IMG/VR virus record: IMGVR_UViG_3300024346_000210
Span: 1 to 38,201 of that record
DNA: 38,201 nt
Strand: one strand, 5' to 3'
DNA from: a virus
Below, in pieces: positions 21,901-27,818 of this stretch. Below the pieces are notes generated by a model. That model was not told the origin of the DNA and did not search any database. It saw nothing but the letters and a program-made list of their open reading frames with translations. Each line of letters opens with the position of its first letter. The stretch's first letter is position 1. A program made the position numbers and the translations under genes.

Positions 21901-23784
21901 AGATGTATCTGTATACGTGAACGTGTCTAATAATAGATCAAAGTTAAAAACTAAATCTCCAATATTTTGTATACTTTTATAAGATAACGGAAATCCTAAT
22001 TCACTGTCGGTAATTCCTGTACCAGTTTTATAAGAAAATAATTTAGTTCCGTTAAATGTTGAATTAGGATACATTGACGGATCTGCGTAACTATCACCTA
22101 CATCATCAAATAGATCAAATAGTGGTGACTGATTAACTTGTGTTTTTTCTTGCGTTAAATTCCACGAAGTTCCATTATAGTAAAACATTTTTCCTTGGTA
22201 TGCTTCACCTTGTAATGCTAATACTGTTTCGTTTTCTAAAGGATTAGAATCAGACTCTTCAACTAAACTTATTTGTCTACGACCTTTATGTCTAACAAAT
22301 TCAATTTTATAAATTTTACCTGCTTCTCGAATATCTTCGTCAGCAGTAAACAATACACGCATACCATTTACAAGATCTATTCCGTCAACATTATATCCTA
22401 AAGATCCTTCAATTATTGAAAATATATCTTTAGTAAATGTATCAATAACATCTACGTTCTTTTTGTTGCTTGTTCCAAAATTAAATAATTTTAATCCTGC
22501 TTCAAATTCAACAATTGGTCTAGTAGCTCTAGCACTTTGATCAGCACTTACAGTTTGTCCATTTGCTATTGCAGATGCTTCAATTACATCTTTATGGAAC
22601 CATCTATTATATCTGGTCCACATATTTTTATCAAGACTTCCGCGATTAATTACGATATAATCTTTTGCAGTTGGGTATCCGTTAGCATTTGCAAATGGTA
22701 ATCTATCAAATGCATTTGTATCAAACGGAACATCTTTATTGTCTGCATACGATCCAGGTATTTCTAAACTAGACTCTTTTATTAATTTAATAGAACTGCC
22801 AACGCCCTCTACATACCAATCACCCTCTGCATACTCTGCAGGAGTTACAAATCCTGCAAAAGATATTTTCATACCATTTGAAAGTACTGTACCTTGAGAT
22901 GATTTATATGTTGTTTTACCTAATACTTCTTTTTCGACATCAATTTCTGTATTTTCTTCAATATCTTTAATTTGTATTAGACCAGTATTATTAATATCAT
23001 TTTCAGCAACATAGTATAATACTTCAGGAGTAGAATTGCCAACTGTAAATGTTATTTTTCCTTTTTCTACGGCTTGCGCACTCACTCCATCGTCATAGTT
23101 AAAACTTTCTTCTAGCGTTCTTTTTGTTTTAATAGTAATTGGGGTACCAACTGCATCTACATCAAATGTATATGTTTGGCCTCTATACAAAATTAGTGTT
23201 GGATTATTGACTAATTCATCTGTACTAAAACTATATGTAACATTGTCTACATTATTAATAAGTTTAACAGCAATAGTACTTTCAACACCACGTTCTTGTC
23301 CTGCAATTCTTACAGTTTGTGGACCATACGGTAACCAATAATACTCACGAAAGTTACTAAACTTATCCCAATCAATATGAGGATTCCACGCATAAAATTC
23401 TTGTGAATTTAATATATCTTGATTTTGAACGTTACCGCCAAAACTGCTAATTTGATTTAAGTAGTCATTGTAATCTTTATAAAAAGTTACATTGTCTAAA
23501 TTGTCTTTAATTATTGTTGCTGGTTCAAACTGATAGTTTTCTCTGTTCGTTGACACATCGCCAACGTAGTTGTCGTCGGCATTATATGCTTTTGAAATTT
23601 GTCTGCCGTAATAACCATTTAGCTTTTCAGCAACTCCTGGTTGAGTAAGCTGATCTAATGTTGCTTGTAAAAACTTTTTATTCGTTTCTGTTCTAAAAAA
23701 TCGAGGTAGTAAAGATTCACTTTTTCTGTTATTATTACCTTCTGCTGGCAACGGATATTCATTCTGATCGTTGTCGTATGACAT
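6910..23784 (-). CDS. Giant mosaic baseplate/tail protein (5,624 aa)
   Basis: One unbroken frame of 16.9 kb, starting at an ATG that overlaps the gp6 stop (TAATG). N-terminus (1-180): FYKDYNDYLNQ, W-N-P-H-I-D-W, YYWLPYGPQTVRI. Residues 190-272: cupredoxin-like fold lacking metal ligands. About 1,130-1,240: YWRAIYNQAYDTDRPHTHPW and KPSWWETQYGPAPYTS. Four CBM5/12-like motifs at about 1,435, 1,691, 2,183 and 3,060. FG-GAP-like blades at 2,090-2,176 and 3,136-3,375. GxGY repeats near 3,770, 3,810, 4,115 and 4,155. An inserted domain lies at 4,484-4,790. C-terminus: FRLFKDMLNRTHYKRL, GERIEYF, LHRGTLGTG, IFVGGRRLRKN. Several of these blocks recall giant structural proteins of marine T4-like phages. 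There is no signal peptide or membrane span. By position it stands where T4 has gp7, the peripheral baseplate wedge (about 1,030 aa), so a wedge scaffold enlarged by adhesive modules is my inference. A long side fibre is the alternative. Confidence 0.8.
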   Translation of the reverse strand: MSYDNDQNEYPLPAEGNNNRKSESLLPRFFRTETNKKFLQATLDQLTQPGVAEKLNGYYGRQISKAYNADDNYVGDVSTNRENYQFEPATIIKDNLDNVTFYKDYNDYLNQISSFGGNVQNQDILNSQEFYAWNPHIDWDKFSNFREYYWLPYGPQTVRIAGQERGVESTIAVKLINNVDNVTYSFSTDELVNNPTLILYRGQTYTFDVDAVGTPITIKTKRTLEESFNYDDGVSAQAVEKGKITFTVGNSTPEVLYYVAENDINNTGLIQIKDIEENTEIDVEKEVLGKTTYKSSQGTVLSNGMKISFAGFVTPAEYAEGDWYVEGVGSSIKLIKESSLEIPGSYADNKDVPFDTNAFDRLPFANANGYPTAKDYIVINRGSLDKNMWTRYNRWFHKDVIEASAIANGQTVSADQSARATRPIVEFEAGLKLFNFGTSNKKNVDVIDTFTKDIFSIIEGSLGYNVDGIDLVNGMRVLFTADEDIREAGKIYKIEFVRHKGRRQISLVEESDSNPLENETVLALQGEAYQGKMFYYNGTSWNLTQEKTQVNQSPLFDLFDDVGDSYADPSMYPNSTFNGTKLFSYKTGTGITDSELGFPLSYKSIQNIGDLVFNFDLLLDTFTYTDTSLATVTQGTDVCVLHNYSSRNNYNSVNGWIKANTESTQRVLRQYVANTNQTDFAVDVYDNSSILEDLNIRITVNNNLKFVNIDYEIVNIGTIATVRFNNPLNENDIVVLRTRSATTKNENGIYEIAGNLERNPLNNDVTTFTLGEVNEHVSTIVQETDEFFGTYPGPGNLRDISNAAQYGRRFLQHSGPTNLSLYHITDKSANIIKSMDFARREYAKFKRLFLQTSLGLGFDGTPKAHVDLIFKELNKNKTSNLPFYFSDMVPTGAARRLDYDAIPGNVYYALTQAFDITVPSILAVNVYLNDVQLTYDKDYTFNADGFCEITTTLESTDKITIFEFETTDGSYVPPTPTKLGLYPKFEPKLFVDSSYATPQTVIQGHDGSITAAFNDYRDDLILELEKRIYNNLKVQYNSNLIDIHSFIPGAARTTGISFDSINNTMLKDFASWLNTVGNVDYTDSSFYNREDRFTYNYSSMTSPTGTILPGYWRAIYNQAYDTDRPHTHPWEMLGFNIKPSWWETQYGPAPYTSNNDVMWSDLEKGIINEPNKAKVILKKYIRPNLTSNLPVNGQGELLSPLDSGYARDYVNALTRQPFKFGDEAPVETAWRKSSDYPFSLFKSWILNQPSKIIGLGFDRLRTIRNSAGQLVYSQTNKRLRLQDLVFPNNSAQETANRVYSSGFINFISNYLASNILVNYQNYQNNIKSITNQMAFKIGGFTDKSKFNLILDSRTPLNEGNVFIPEENYNVTLQTSSPIEIVTYSGVVVEKISSGYVIRGYDVTNPAFKYYKFDKNEKDPTVSVGGISASYIQWAERKRYTESSIVEYNNAYYRTKETHTSTGNFDTSKFARLPSLPVTGGRSAIFRSKFDKTFVQQLPYGSVLPDSQAVVDFLLGYGEHLLDQGFVFNNFNSNLEQIENWKLSSKEFLFWTLQNWDTGSLLTVSPSAQRIEFKRSDAVVDDVFDTFYDYGLVKADGTKLKSEFCNILRTNDNEFLFTVKNTADGIYAIKLPLVQKEHVVILDNETAFKDTIYDLEPGYRQERIRVLGYRTADWSGGLNIPGFIYDQAVVTEWTPWKDYAIGDVVKYKEYYYTATKKITGSEVFVSKNWYRLDEKPTPGLLTNLEYKTNQFADFYDLDTDNFDVSQQEVAQHLIGYQKRDYLANIINDDVSQYKFYQGFIADKGTKNALTKLFDALGAVDKESLNFYEEWAVRTGQYGAADGYEELEFLLDEEQFRLSPQPILLTSIIPDDVSDLIYRQLPSSVYVAPKDYNGKPFPTAYVEETPIKTAGYVREDDVNFIVTNKDEILNLDITDFDRNEYVWVTFEDQEWNVYKHIDTNYTIIDAIPDGNACTLVLDKISNFKEGDFIGIQNITDLNGFYKVLSSSVNRIDIDLGDVAFTGVEESDGSTVGILTTFVSNRVSKLEDANEYAQRDIATKEKIWIDSADDKGRWNVIQSSPAYDLDEDVINPTQSNTSFGKSIAADTTNTFVAIGSPENSEGKVHIYKRQQDGSTVYGTLQPHQTLEPITNFDNGASKFGSSVAMSPDGEYIVVGAPEATYVKSAFKDNFTLTSDYKLGAIVQYEGGLYKSRRSVKGNTDNIVFGSFDSASRWRSELYKVHNSYADFSTLAMGDLPLAVSTDHILVRAPIDSYEGSNIGDRLYLDWNDLSNAYGNNSGVNITGIDMTSPMKLITQTDHGLSDADTIIITDVPNDNIVLPDTGQFDNSNVNVPYDTIQQQGVKGLENRTYFVKVISAQQIELYEDSALLQRVNANIGFSGQPIGAAAGNLNLGDGTIQGTIRQIETPFRNITEPGIPWKTFLTSDVHTIRRKITDVFYVLDPVNIPDIPVELTLAGNLPNAVNVGDIIRQENNTVVGTVKQINNNVIQVIDISGIFKTGVDGGGNITYTSGETTVVASNTVPSAVTSIVDEGVRVTTSTGNATVVYSRNELGKLVIYANDKNGVFDATGELFINDQFKIGNYERPLHDEIDRSSVLGGFWEIALPQSVTTTTSHKDNAYGLVIKDVKNNYNPSNYSSPDATWTESAALLPYKSSIQNALDNPVQILVGVDQPFQKEVDLIRVLSHKSQGVAGVVTETDVLDSRYVVRIPKAVSDKATSAFANASTPNPYVGVFLNDLPSSDGNTPDLTNKGFGTDVFNIINQTTVPVDLWDGYIDYDVFDLTLDLEVGDIIREGETGATAEVVYYQRDGDQVRIYVKNVAGTFTFGTRYITGVAPASMFIYKQVGAVLTRIGTTESRQLADDDIGKLAVFQHTENLTIPPTLTYALNSETDEIADYEVEFITGVEYQTWIEEFKPGTSRVSLVPSTENNDWAEVNNIPINVGRDASSYTREGAFFVYKHNNETDQYDLVNGYILPNRETDRRLGKQVKLINNENFYKLAINSNESHANDAKQEVSPTGKGRIYFVINGQDEFGTYDWEQGRNKNFKGIYRNTSAYYVDQIVIYQDSFYKALTNLNNEEFNSSKWQLVSDHADFVGYVPNTSGFVFPGDDSSIVNLNTSDFGTVFDISESGSIFATIAKYSDGTSKLVIYRLTDSHFEYVTEFTAPVTSTGFGNAIAVSDNGNLIAVGASSTNTAQLKQGQIFVYKNVNGTFTLFQTLNSPNKELAEGFGSRLGFDGNQLVVTGTTSDIVLDTTFDRYQNKKPGSTYVNDPRSVLQVGETVFDGGFTTYARRIEDSGLVFIYENINDSLIFGQRLTYNNFDVKDFGDNILVKNDTIMVGLPNLSVDGTLSGKVAVYIKDADSSTWSVLRSPVDPITIQKFRGSFLYNTVENKMLTRLDIIDPLQGKISGIAEQELSYKTYYDPASYNVGFANTKEKFIAWNDQNVGKLWWDLSTVKFLDYRQGKITFSQNIWNTLAKGASIDVYEWVESKILPSAWDNQADTNEGTSRGYSGQTKYGDSKYVEKDIYDKISQTFSKRYYFWVKNKKIVPSVEGRIRSGFDIANIIADPSGQKLKFVNILGSDRFILYNCNNLIENKETAINFRYWTIDNQDNNIHTEYQIITDGLETSRPKSIIEQKWFDSLVGQDLYHRPVPDPTLSVKQKYGNLNRPRQSWFVNRVEALKEVIERVNRVLESQLAIDNLNLTKLSEKDPIPTLLSGQYDEAIDTEAELRLVGTVRATQAQLEAVVVDGTVTKINIVNAGRGYRNPPNIIVTGTGEDLELQVVLNNIGAISSVNIIDGGTNYQDNITLAVRPLTALVRADSTLGGIWSLYAWDSVNRNWTVSKQQYYDVSQYWEYKDWYATGYSELTSFDYLIDDYYELNVINDSIGDIVKISNVGTGGWILLEKIINIDTPDYTTGYKTVARQNGTIKFLEKTYTSEEGKTELRKILETIRDDLFVDELANEYNQLFFASLRYVLSEQNYADWLFKTSFVKAKHNVGQLIEKTTYQNDNLPSFEEYTNEVKPYKTKIREYLSAYEKTDNTQSVVTDFELSPFFSVQLGKIVSPQVQITDGVLSGINFDETEYPQKHWIDNFTYGIDKIIVKDGGTGYTEAPSIIIVGGGGTGAKARAFIGSGSVTSVVVTDPGSGYTSTPTVTIIGTQAENSKLPSVSVILKNQKVRTFNVKQKFDRITPNFELFNLPESETFTSTGTELKLGLKYPMDLTRSNIRVFFNNVEALSSEFTYNNEEVLVSDKSYTKEVGYILLNSSKIAGTLIKVEYNKGYELLNAADRISLLYNPETGQYGKDLGQLMDGVDYGGVEVRSFEFGQDAGFDSQPWYTSAWDTYDENFDDESFVTEGLTTSFTLSKPLEEEALYNVYVNTTRVDDPNYDGSTKTYLSDDGSTILALGNPNAIMKTLTTESDEYEVTTDTSGLPVYKVNIQNVDDWEEFFASEGTPAVPAVPAVVADPEYNNGSVIDVVGDGSDFFKREVTTNGVRIMGAGTVGGQTAVPDAWLEKVARMFDLFLDPNGASINETYQRAMIQTLSGDTGTWHEGLPTIQRVARGAGADYTPNFLTDPGVISWNLTDLFDAHVQNDMVWYLNSTGAGYGDGDIDAQEVIEHVFHTLHMHGLTDDIKLYSYLSADWATGPLYAAMEEAFDGGFWDPTGYQVNADDWKTDADAFEVAAKEYLYLLNFSMFEYTELWDGGSLAPEWADSVRTQAGIQANNPLGYAFHNTYIAPVISKPSLATIRSIFGDGNTPAQDDPSLAGASGYVVDILSAGSPEIPAIPGVASDPTITIRKSTSDGSFLPSGAGFDSLIEGGNLQYGTATGLDAGDINIDGDGFVTPTTSKGPEELVPGQLHDTLDLKVYDRAAAGGSAISTRNYVATASQKIFALDILPHNIYSLLVKVNGALLVETDYVIDYNLKIVTLNTGLTLGDRVNIISMAGNGERILDIDYFTGDGNTKIFVTNVVHIDGIQSYITADGVSAKVEVFKTDSSYGELEGLVGIEFVVPPEENSHIFYALYDTNEEDIQRYSEVTVNRFVGDGSTVGYQLDPAPFTKLPLSHNIIVKVNNTILYPGYTQHWYVVPTREYPLDPSQQAPSSLSPDEVDVYLNGNKLLLLNDYNWDFANSQVVLFDNVGETGDDLEIVIPKDRDYQFSQNTRISLASVTGTFEVGETVNVGTGDSTVYSAVVKSYAAGNLVIVGTLAGLVEAVDDDNTLPVTGVTSGATSETILGVDLIEAGDSLVLTQAPNDGDTIDVYKFSRHEIQDIQMETRTNVIRSTLNVGSEDYYDAHRLGRGLVKLRSAALDTAYVWVSLNGELLTPNVDYKLVKLDTYIHIARKLETNDVVQVIHFAATPSNEKFGFRLFKDMLNRTHYKRLNKDNVYTLAEPLNITDKTIVLDNATNITQPSKELNVPGVLFVEGERIEYFTVSNNTLGQLHRGTLGTGPKDTYEAGTECMDQSNSETIPYTDQMVSLIALDDESTQVVLDWVPTKGVNEFEIFVGGRRLRKNAIPSYQFQEVDASGNVITGLIDQNSPEGDTVLQPEFTLAIDDNIATVSLVETPAENSRILVVRKLGKTWQLPGEQLRYADNSIANFIRGATTDLPK
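9412..10334 (-). other. Inserted His-rich domain in the giant protein
   Basis: About 307 residues (4,484-4,790) that are globular and helical in look, unlike the beta-rich surroundings. Motifs include AWLEKVARMFDLFLD, IEHVFHTLHMHG, DWATGPLYAAMEEAFDGGFWDP, KEYLYLLNF and NPLGYAFHNTYIAPVI. It is bracketed by matching linkers, GTPAVPAVPAVVADP before and GSPEIPAIPGVASDP after. Two rows of 60 bases that I counted inside it (from 9,901 and from 10,081) hold 30 and 29 G+C, against 12 in a row from 11,161. Function unknown; the clustered His and Glu residues could bind metal. Confidence 0.65.
13660..14379 (-). repeat. FG-GAP-like propeller blades, second block
   Basis: Residues about 3,136-3,375 of the giant protein. 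Repeated pattern: FG-x-x-[FIL]-x-x-S-x-x-G, then I-x-[VT]-[GI], then G-x-[VI]-x-[VI]-Y. Examples are GFGNAIAVSDNGNLIAVGAS with GQIFVYK, and FGSRLGFDGNQLVVTG with GLVFIYE. The pattern is that of integrin-alpha-like beta-propeller blades. Confidence 0.6.
17257..17517 (-). repeat. FG-GAP-like propeller blades, first block
   Basis: Residues about 2,090-2,176: SFGKSIAADTTNTFVAIGSP with GKVHIYKR, then KFGSSVAMSPDGEYIVVGAP. Two blades only; the rest of the set appears some 960 residues later. Confidence 0.6.
22969..23217 (-). other. Degenerate cupredoxin-like domain
   Basis: Residues about 190-272 of the giant protein: NPTLILYRGQTYTFDVDA, then VGTPITIKT, then GKITFTVG, TPEVLYYVAEND and TGLIQI. It follows the plan of the cupredoxin-like domain common in cyanophage structural proteins, but the usual H-P-F and C/H/M-type ligand positions are replaced (GTP for GHP; AENDINN in the later ligand loop). 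Confidence 0.5.
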
Positions 23785-26700
23785 TAGTAACTTAGTCCTC
23801 CACTTGATGAGCTACTGCTTGAGATATTGCTCGAGACATTGCTTCCTGAAGCACTAACTACTCCTGATGCTTGTGTTGCATCAGCATATATTGCTCCAGT
23901 TGCTTTTAATTTTGACGCTGTTAATGACGATACTACTTCTATATTTTCTACAGTTGCAGAGCTAATAAACACTTCGTCGGCTTCACTTCTTACTTCAAAC
24001 ATACTACCAAAAGATAGTGATTCTTGTATTGGTACAATTACAAATGCTGCAAGATCAGGAGCAAGTTGTGTCATTACATAATTACTAAGTTCTGAAAAGT
24101 AAAATGTATCTCCAAACTCCCAATTTTCAATTGCAAAAAATTCATTTATTGCTGCAATTACATTAGCTTTTAATTCGTTTTCGTTTACAACTCTATCCGG
24201 GTTTTTAACTATTTTAAACATTGCTTTTAAATCATCCGATGCTTCAGTACCAAATAGTACTTTGTACTTAACCGGATGATAAATTACTTCATCTGATATC
24301 GACTTAATTTTGTTAATTTCTTCTCCAAAATTAACATATAAAGTATCTGAACTAGGTGCTAGTGGTCTAGTTTCTATTGCTCCTTGCAAATACTGTCGAT
24401 ATAATGTATCGTATTGCTTTGTAAGCATATATACATCAATAATATTAGAACTACTAGGATCAATTCTACTACTTTCGTCAGCAGCGTGTTCGTATTGGAA
24501 AATGATTTTATCTCTTCCTGAATATGCTCTATAGTCAACTGACAATTCTAATTTTTCTGTTGTTACATTATAAACTTTGAATATGTTTTTATCTATCTGA
24601 TAGAAAACAGAATTATCAGGATAGCTACCTATACCATTATCAGTTATTTCTGCTTCGTTATCTACTACTTGTATGTTTTCAGTTGTTTGATCAACATATC
24701 TAAAATCGTCAACATTGTCAGTTGTAATATATTTCTTTAAGAATATATATTTCTTACTTGCATTAGTAGTAATAAATTTGTCAAATATTTCTGGATCGTC
24801 AACTACGCCGTCATCGTCGCTATCAAAAAACCCTACTTCTATCTTCTTAGAATCAACATAACCTTCGCCGTCTCTGTATTCTTTAACAATTTCCCAATTG
24901 AACGGAACTGTAAATGGTGTTAAGGCATAACCGCTGGCGTCTGGTTGAGTATTAATAGACATTAACGATATTTTGTCTTTTATAATTTGATTAGTTAAAG
25001 GATCATATACTTTATCTGAACTGTCATAATAGAATCTTATTTCTCTGTCACTTTCAAATACATAACGCTGACCTCTATAGGTTATTGTATATGTTTCGCC
25101 ATTGGTTTGAAATAATAGTACCCAACTTGCATCTAAGTTTTGATTAGATAAATCTCCAGTTTTACCAGTACTAAAGTTTGAACGTATATCAAGATCAGCT
25201 TCTAGTATAACACGCCAAGTATTTGTTTGGAAGTCATATCGAAGTCCAAACGTTTTATAAGTAAATATTTGGTCAATTATTTGTGTTTTAATTTGTGTTT
25301 CTACTTCTGTAGTAAACAACGGTTTAATTTCTGTTAACTGAGGAGCTGTTGTTATATCATTATTAATAGGACCTGGAATGATGTCGTTTAGAACAATAGC
25401 ACCCTGTCCGTCATTTGTATTGTTAACTCCAGAACCACTAACGCTTACAACTTTAGTCCATTTATAAGTTGTTGCACCAGGATGATCTGCAGAACCTGCC
25501 ATTATAGTTCCATCAGGCATAAAATGATACCCGGACGGAGCTTCAAATTTAAGCATTGCTCCAGGTTCCAAGTACTGCAACGTTGATGCTGTAAATGTTC
25601 CCGTTTTTAATTTAGAAAAATCTGCATCTGTTAGATAACCTGTAGTTATGTTTTGCGCTCGGGTAACTTGATTCCATCTTGCTCCAATATCGCTAACTAA
25701 TATTTTTGCAAACTGTGCATAGTAAAAGTTTTTAACTTTGTAGTCTTTTAAAATTCTTTCAATTTGAGTTTTAATAATACCTTCAATATCTGTCTTTGTA
25801 TTAAATGTAAATGTCTCTTTATTTGTTAGCGTTTGTGTATAAAGTATTCCATCTTTACCGTATAAGTTAGTTTTACTGTATTTTCCAGTTGCATCTAGCA
25901 AATCGTAATATCGTGATATTCCGCTCGACGTTCTGTTTACACTTTTTACTTTTATAATTTCTTGACTAACTGCTAGTGGTGCTATTTGATAATCTTCACC
26001 TGTAACCATTCTATTTTGTGTATAGTATGTTGCAGGTGCATTTGCTTTTATTTCATTATTTGACTCAGAAGTAGTACCATTGTCAACTGTGTATTTTAAC
26101 GCTAAGCCAATTGTAAGTTTTTCGCTTGTTCCTGTTTTACTTTGATAAGGAATGCTAATTGTAATATTAATTAATTCGTCTGGAGTAATGACGTAATTTC
26201 TATTATCACTAGTTCTATAATATATTTTAAAGTTTCCTTTTGGTAAAGATCCAAAAGTTCCGTCACTAAAAACTAAACTAACTCTATCTTCAACACGAGT
26301 TAATACACTATAAATGTTTCTAATATTTTTACTTAAACTATTATACACAATATTGTTGCCTTCTACAGCATCAACCTTTGTCCATAATTCTGATTCGTTG
26401 CCAAGGTTATCTAATTTATATAACCAAGTATCTGAATTGTTAACATTAATTGCATCAATAGCAACAACTTGATTAGCACTTGGTTTAGAAATATTAAAAT
26501 CGCCTTGATCTAATCTTCCTTGTCTAAAGTGTGCAAAAAATCCTGTGTTATTTGATCCAGCACCCTGACCGTCATCTCTATACAAAAACGCAAAATTACT
26601 TCCTGGTAGAGGAGCTTCTTCAATAATGTTTCCAGAACCAATATCAGTACTAACTATTTCAAACTGTGTAGACTTACCGTCTACACTTTTACTAAAGCCA

Positions 26701-27296
26701 AATACTGGAATATCAGTGTTTGTGCCATTTACTCTATACTGTTCTGCACTTATACCATTAACTGTATCAGTTTTGTTTGGTCTTCCAAAAACTCCATTTG
26801 CTGGTAGTGCTGAATTTAATACTTTAACAAACTGCTCGTACCAGTCTTGATTTGAAATATCGTTCCATACAATAGTCTGTCCTGATAAATTAGTTCCGTT
26901 AGAATCAAATAAATCTTCAGTTGTACTAATTGTTTCAAACTTTAATAATCCGTTGGATGCTTGATTACGTTTAGGATTATAGGAAAGCAATCTTGCTAAA
27001 CGTAATACGCTTTCACGGCGTTCTGCTAATTCTAAAAAGTTTTCACGGGCATTTAAATCAATTCGAAAACTAATATTTTGACCTAAGAAAGCAATAAGAT
27101 CAATTAATGCCAAGTATTCACTTGACTCTACATAGTCATTAAAATCTTCTGGATAGTTTTCTCGTAAATATGAGATCATTGTTCTGCGAAGATTGTCAAA
27201 GTCATAGCTTTGAAAATCCGCATTGCGGAATGACTGGTAAACACGCTTCCAATCTTCTGCTAATAATAGTCTGTTTTGTCTGTCGGTTGTTGACAT
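23784..27296 (-). CDS. gp6: Baseplate wedge subunit gp6
   Basis: 1,170 aa. The first 120 residues carry the gp6 hallmark: DWKRVYQSFRNADFQSYDF, MISYLRENYPEDFNDYVES, LALIDLIAFLGQ, DLNARENFLELAERRESVL, then LLSYNPKRN. In T4, gp6 dimers link the wedges into the ring around the hub and belong to the baseplate-J-like family. It is much longer than T4 gp6 (660 aa), as in marine relatives; the extra part is beta-rich. The C-terminus ends in a Ser-rich tail (NISSSSSSSGG). It starts at ATG 27,294-27,296 after an AGGAAAG site, with a late promoter octamer 26 bases upstream. Its stop overlaps the start of the giant gene. It lies directly after gp25, as is usual in T4-like phages. Confidence 0.93.
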   Translation of the reverse strand: MSTTDRQNRLLLAEDWKRVYQSFRNADFQSYDFDNLRRTMISYLRENYPEDFNDYVESSEYLALIDLIAFLGQNISFRIDLNARENFLELAERRESVLRLARLLSYNPKRNQASNGLLKFETISTTEDLFDSNGTNLSGQTIVWNDISNQDWYEQFVKVLNSALPANGVFGRPNKTDTVNGISAEQYRVNGTNTDIPVFGFSKSVDGKSTQFEIVSTDIGSGNIIEEAPLPGSNFAFLYRDDGQGAGSNNTGFFAHFRQGRLDQGDFNISKPSANQVVAIDAINVNNSDTWLYKLDNLGNESELWTKVDAVEGNNIVYNSLSKNIRNIYSVLTRVEDRVSLVFSDGTFGSLPKGNFKIYYRTSDNRNYVITPDELINITISIPYQSKTGTSEKLTIGLALKYTVDNGTTSESNNEIKANAPATYYTQNRMVTGEDYQIAPLAVSQEIIKVKSVNRTSSGISRYYDLLDATGKYSKTNLYGKDGILYTQTLTNKETFTFNTKTDIEGIIKTQIERILKDYKVKNFYYAQFAKILVSDIGARWNQVTRAQNITTGYLTDADFSKLKTGTFTASTLQYLEPGAMLKFEAPSGYHFMPDGTIMAGSADHPGATTYKWTKVVSVSGSGVNNTNDGQGAIVLNDIIPGPINNDITTAPQLTEIKPLFTTEVETQIKTQIIDQIFTYKTFGLRYDFQTNTWRVILEADLDIRSNFSTGKTGDLSNQNLDASWVLLFQTNGETYTITYRGQRYVFESDREIRFYYDSSDKVYDPLTNQIIKDKISLMSINTQPDASGYALTPFTVPFNWEIVKEYRDGEGYVDSKKIEVGFFDSDDDGVVDDPEIFDKFITTNASKKYIFLKKYITTDNVDDFRYVDQTTENIQVVDNEAEITDNGIGSYPDNSVFYQIDKNIFKVYNVTTEKLELSVDYRAYSGRDKIIFQYEHAADESSRIDPSSSNIIDVYMLTKQYDTLYRQYLQGAIETRPLAPSSDTLYVNFGEEINKIKSISDEVIYHPVKYKVLFGTEASDDLKAMFKIVKNPDRVVNENELKANVIAAINEFFAIENWEFGDTFYFSELSNYVMTQLAPDLAAFVIVPIQESLSFGSMFEVRSEADEVFISSATVENIEVVSSLTASKLKATGAIYADATQASGVVSASGSNVSSNISSSSSSSGGLSY

Positions 27297-27321
27297 ACTT
27301 GCTTTCCTTTATGTGTAACAG

Positions 27322-27329
27322 TATTTATT
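27322..27329 (-). promoter_or_regulatory. Late promoter octamer before gp6
   Basis: AATAAATA followed by CTGTTAC on the minus strand, 26 bases before the gp6 ATG, inside the 61-base gap between gp25 and gp6. This is the best placed of the four copies: a start about six bases downstream leaves a 20-base leader holding the AGGAAAG site. Confidence 0.65.
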
Positions 27330-27357
27330 AAGATTAGATAAGTGCGTATATAATTCT

Positions 27358-27804
27358 TTAAGTTAAAATTGAGTTATCTTCGTCAAATCTCATACGCATA
27401 CTTTCTGAGATATTATACGGCAAATACAGTAATGTACACTCTATCATAATGCCGCTTTCGTATGTATCTACAGTAACTTGTTCTACTTGAACACGTGGAT
27501 CATAATTAATAATTTCTGTAACGTTATTTGCTATTGCTTCTCTTAAAAGTTCGGTCATTGGTTCAAAAATAACGTCCCAAATAATAGTTCCAAATTCAGG
27601 ATTCTCAAGTTTTTCGCCTACACGAATATGAAAGTGATTAATAATATCTTGCTTTATAAGAGCAATATCATAAAGATTAAAACTAGTATTTTCTGGATTT
27701 GTTGTTGAAATGCCTCTGTAAGCACGACTTTCGACTGGGGCGGAAGGACGTTTATTTCCTTTTACTGTTACTTCTTTGTATAATTTTTTTTCTTGTGTGC
27801 TCAT
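27358..27804 (-). CDS. gp25: Baseplate wedge subunit gp25
   Basis: 148 aa, close to the T4 length (132). It holds the GPW/gp25 domain: DIALIKQDIINHFHIRVGE, then NPEFGTIIWDVIFEP, then NNVTEIINYDPRV and a final LLYLPYNISESM. In contractile tails gp25 sits next to gp6 and gp53 in the inner wedge and its EPR-like motif meets the sheath; here the place reads FEP. The first 35 residues are a basic extension. An AGAGGG ribosome site lies 10 bases before the ATG, 14 bases after the gp5 stop. It is followed by a 61-base gap with a promoter for gp6. Confidence 0.93.
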   Translation of the reverse strand: MSTQEKKLYKEVTVKGNKRPSAPVESRAYRGISTTNPENTSFNLYDIALIKQDIINHFHIRVGEKLENPEFGTIIWDVIFEPMTELLREAIANNVTEIINYDPRVQVEQVTVDTYESGIMIECTLLYLPYNISESMRMRFDEDNSILT

Positions 27805-27818
27805 AACGTATTTACCCT

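Noticed and set aside
27297-27357. Possible terminator between gp25 and gp6
   Set aside because: AT-rich but with no GC stem followed by a T run in the minus-strand reading. The gap is better explained by the late promoter.
27809-27816. GGTAAATA octamer just before gp25
   Set aside because: It resembles the late element, but lies 5 bases from the ATG, so the transcript would start at the start codon and lose the AGAGGG ribosome site. Treated as chance.
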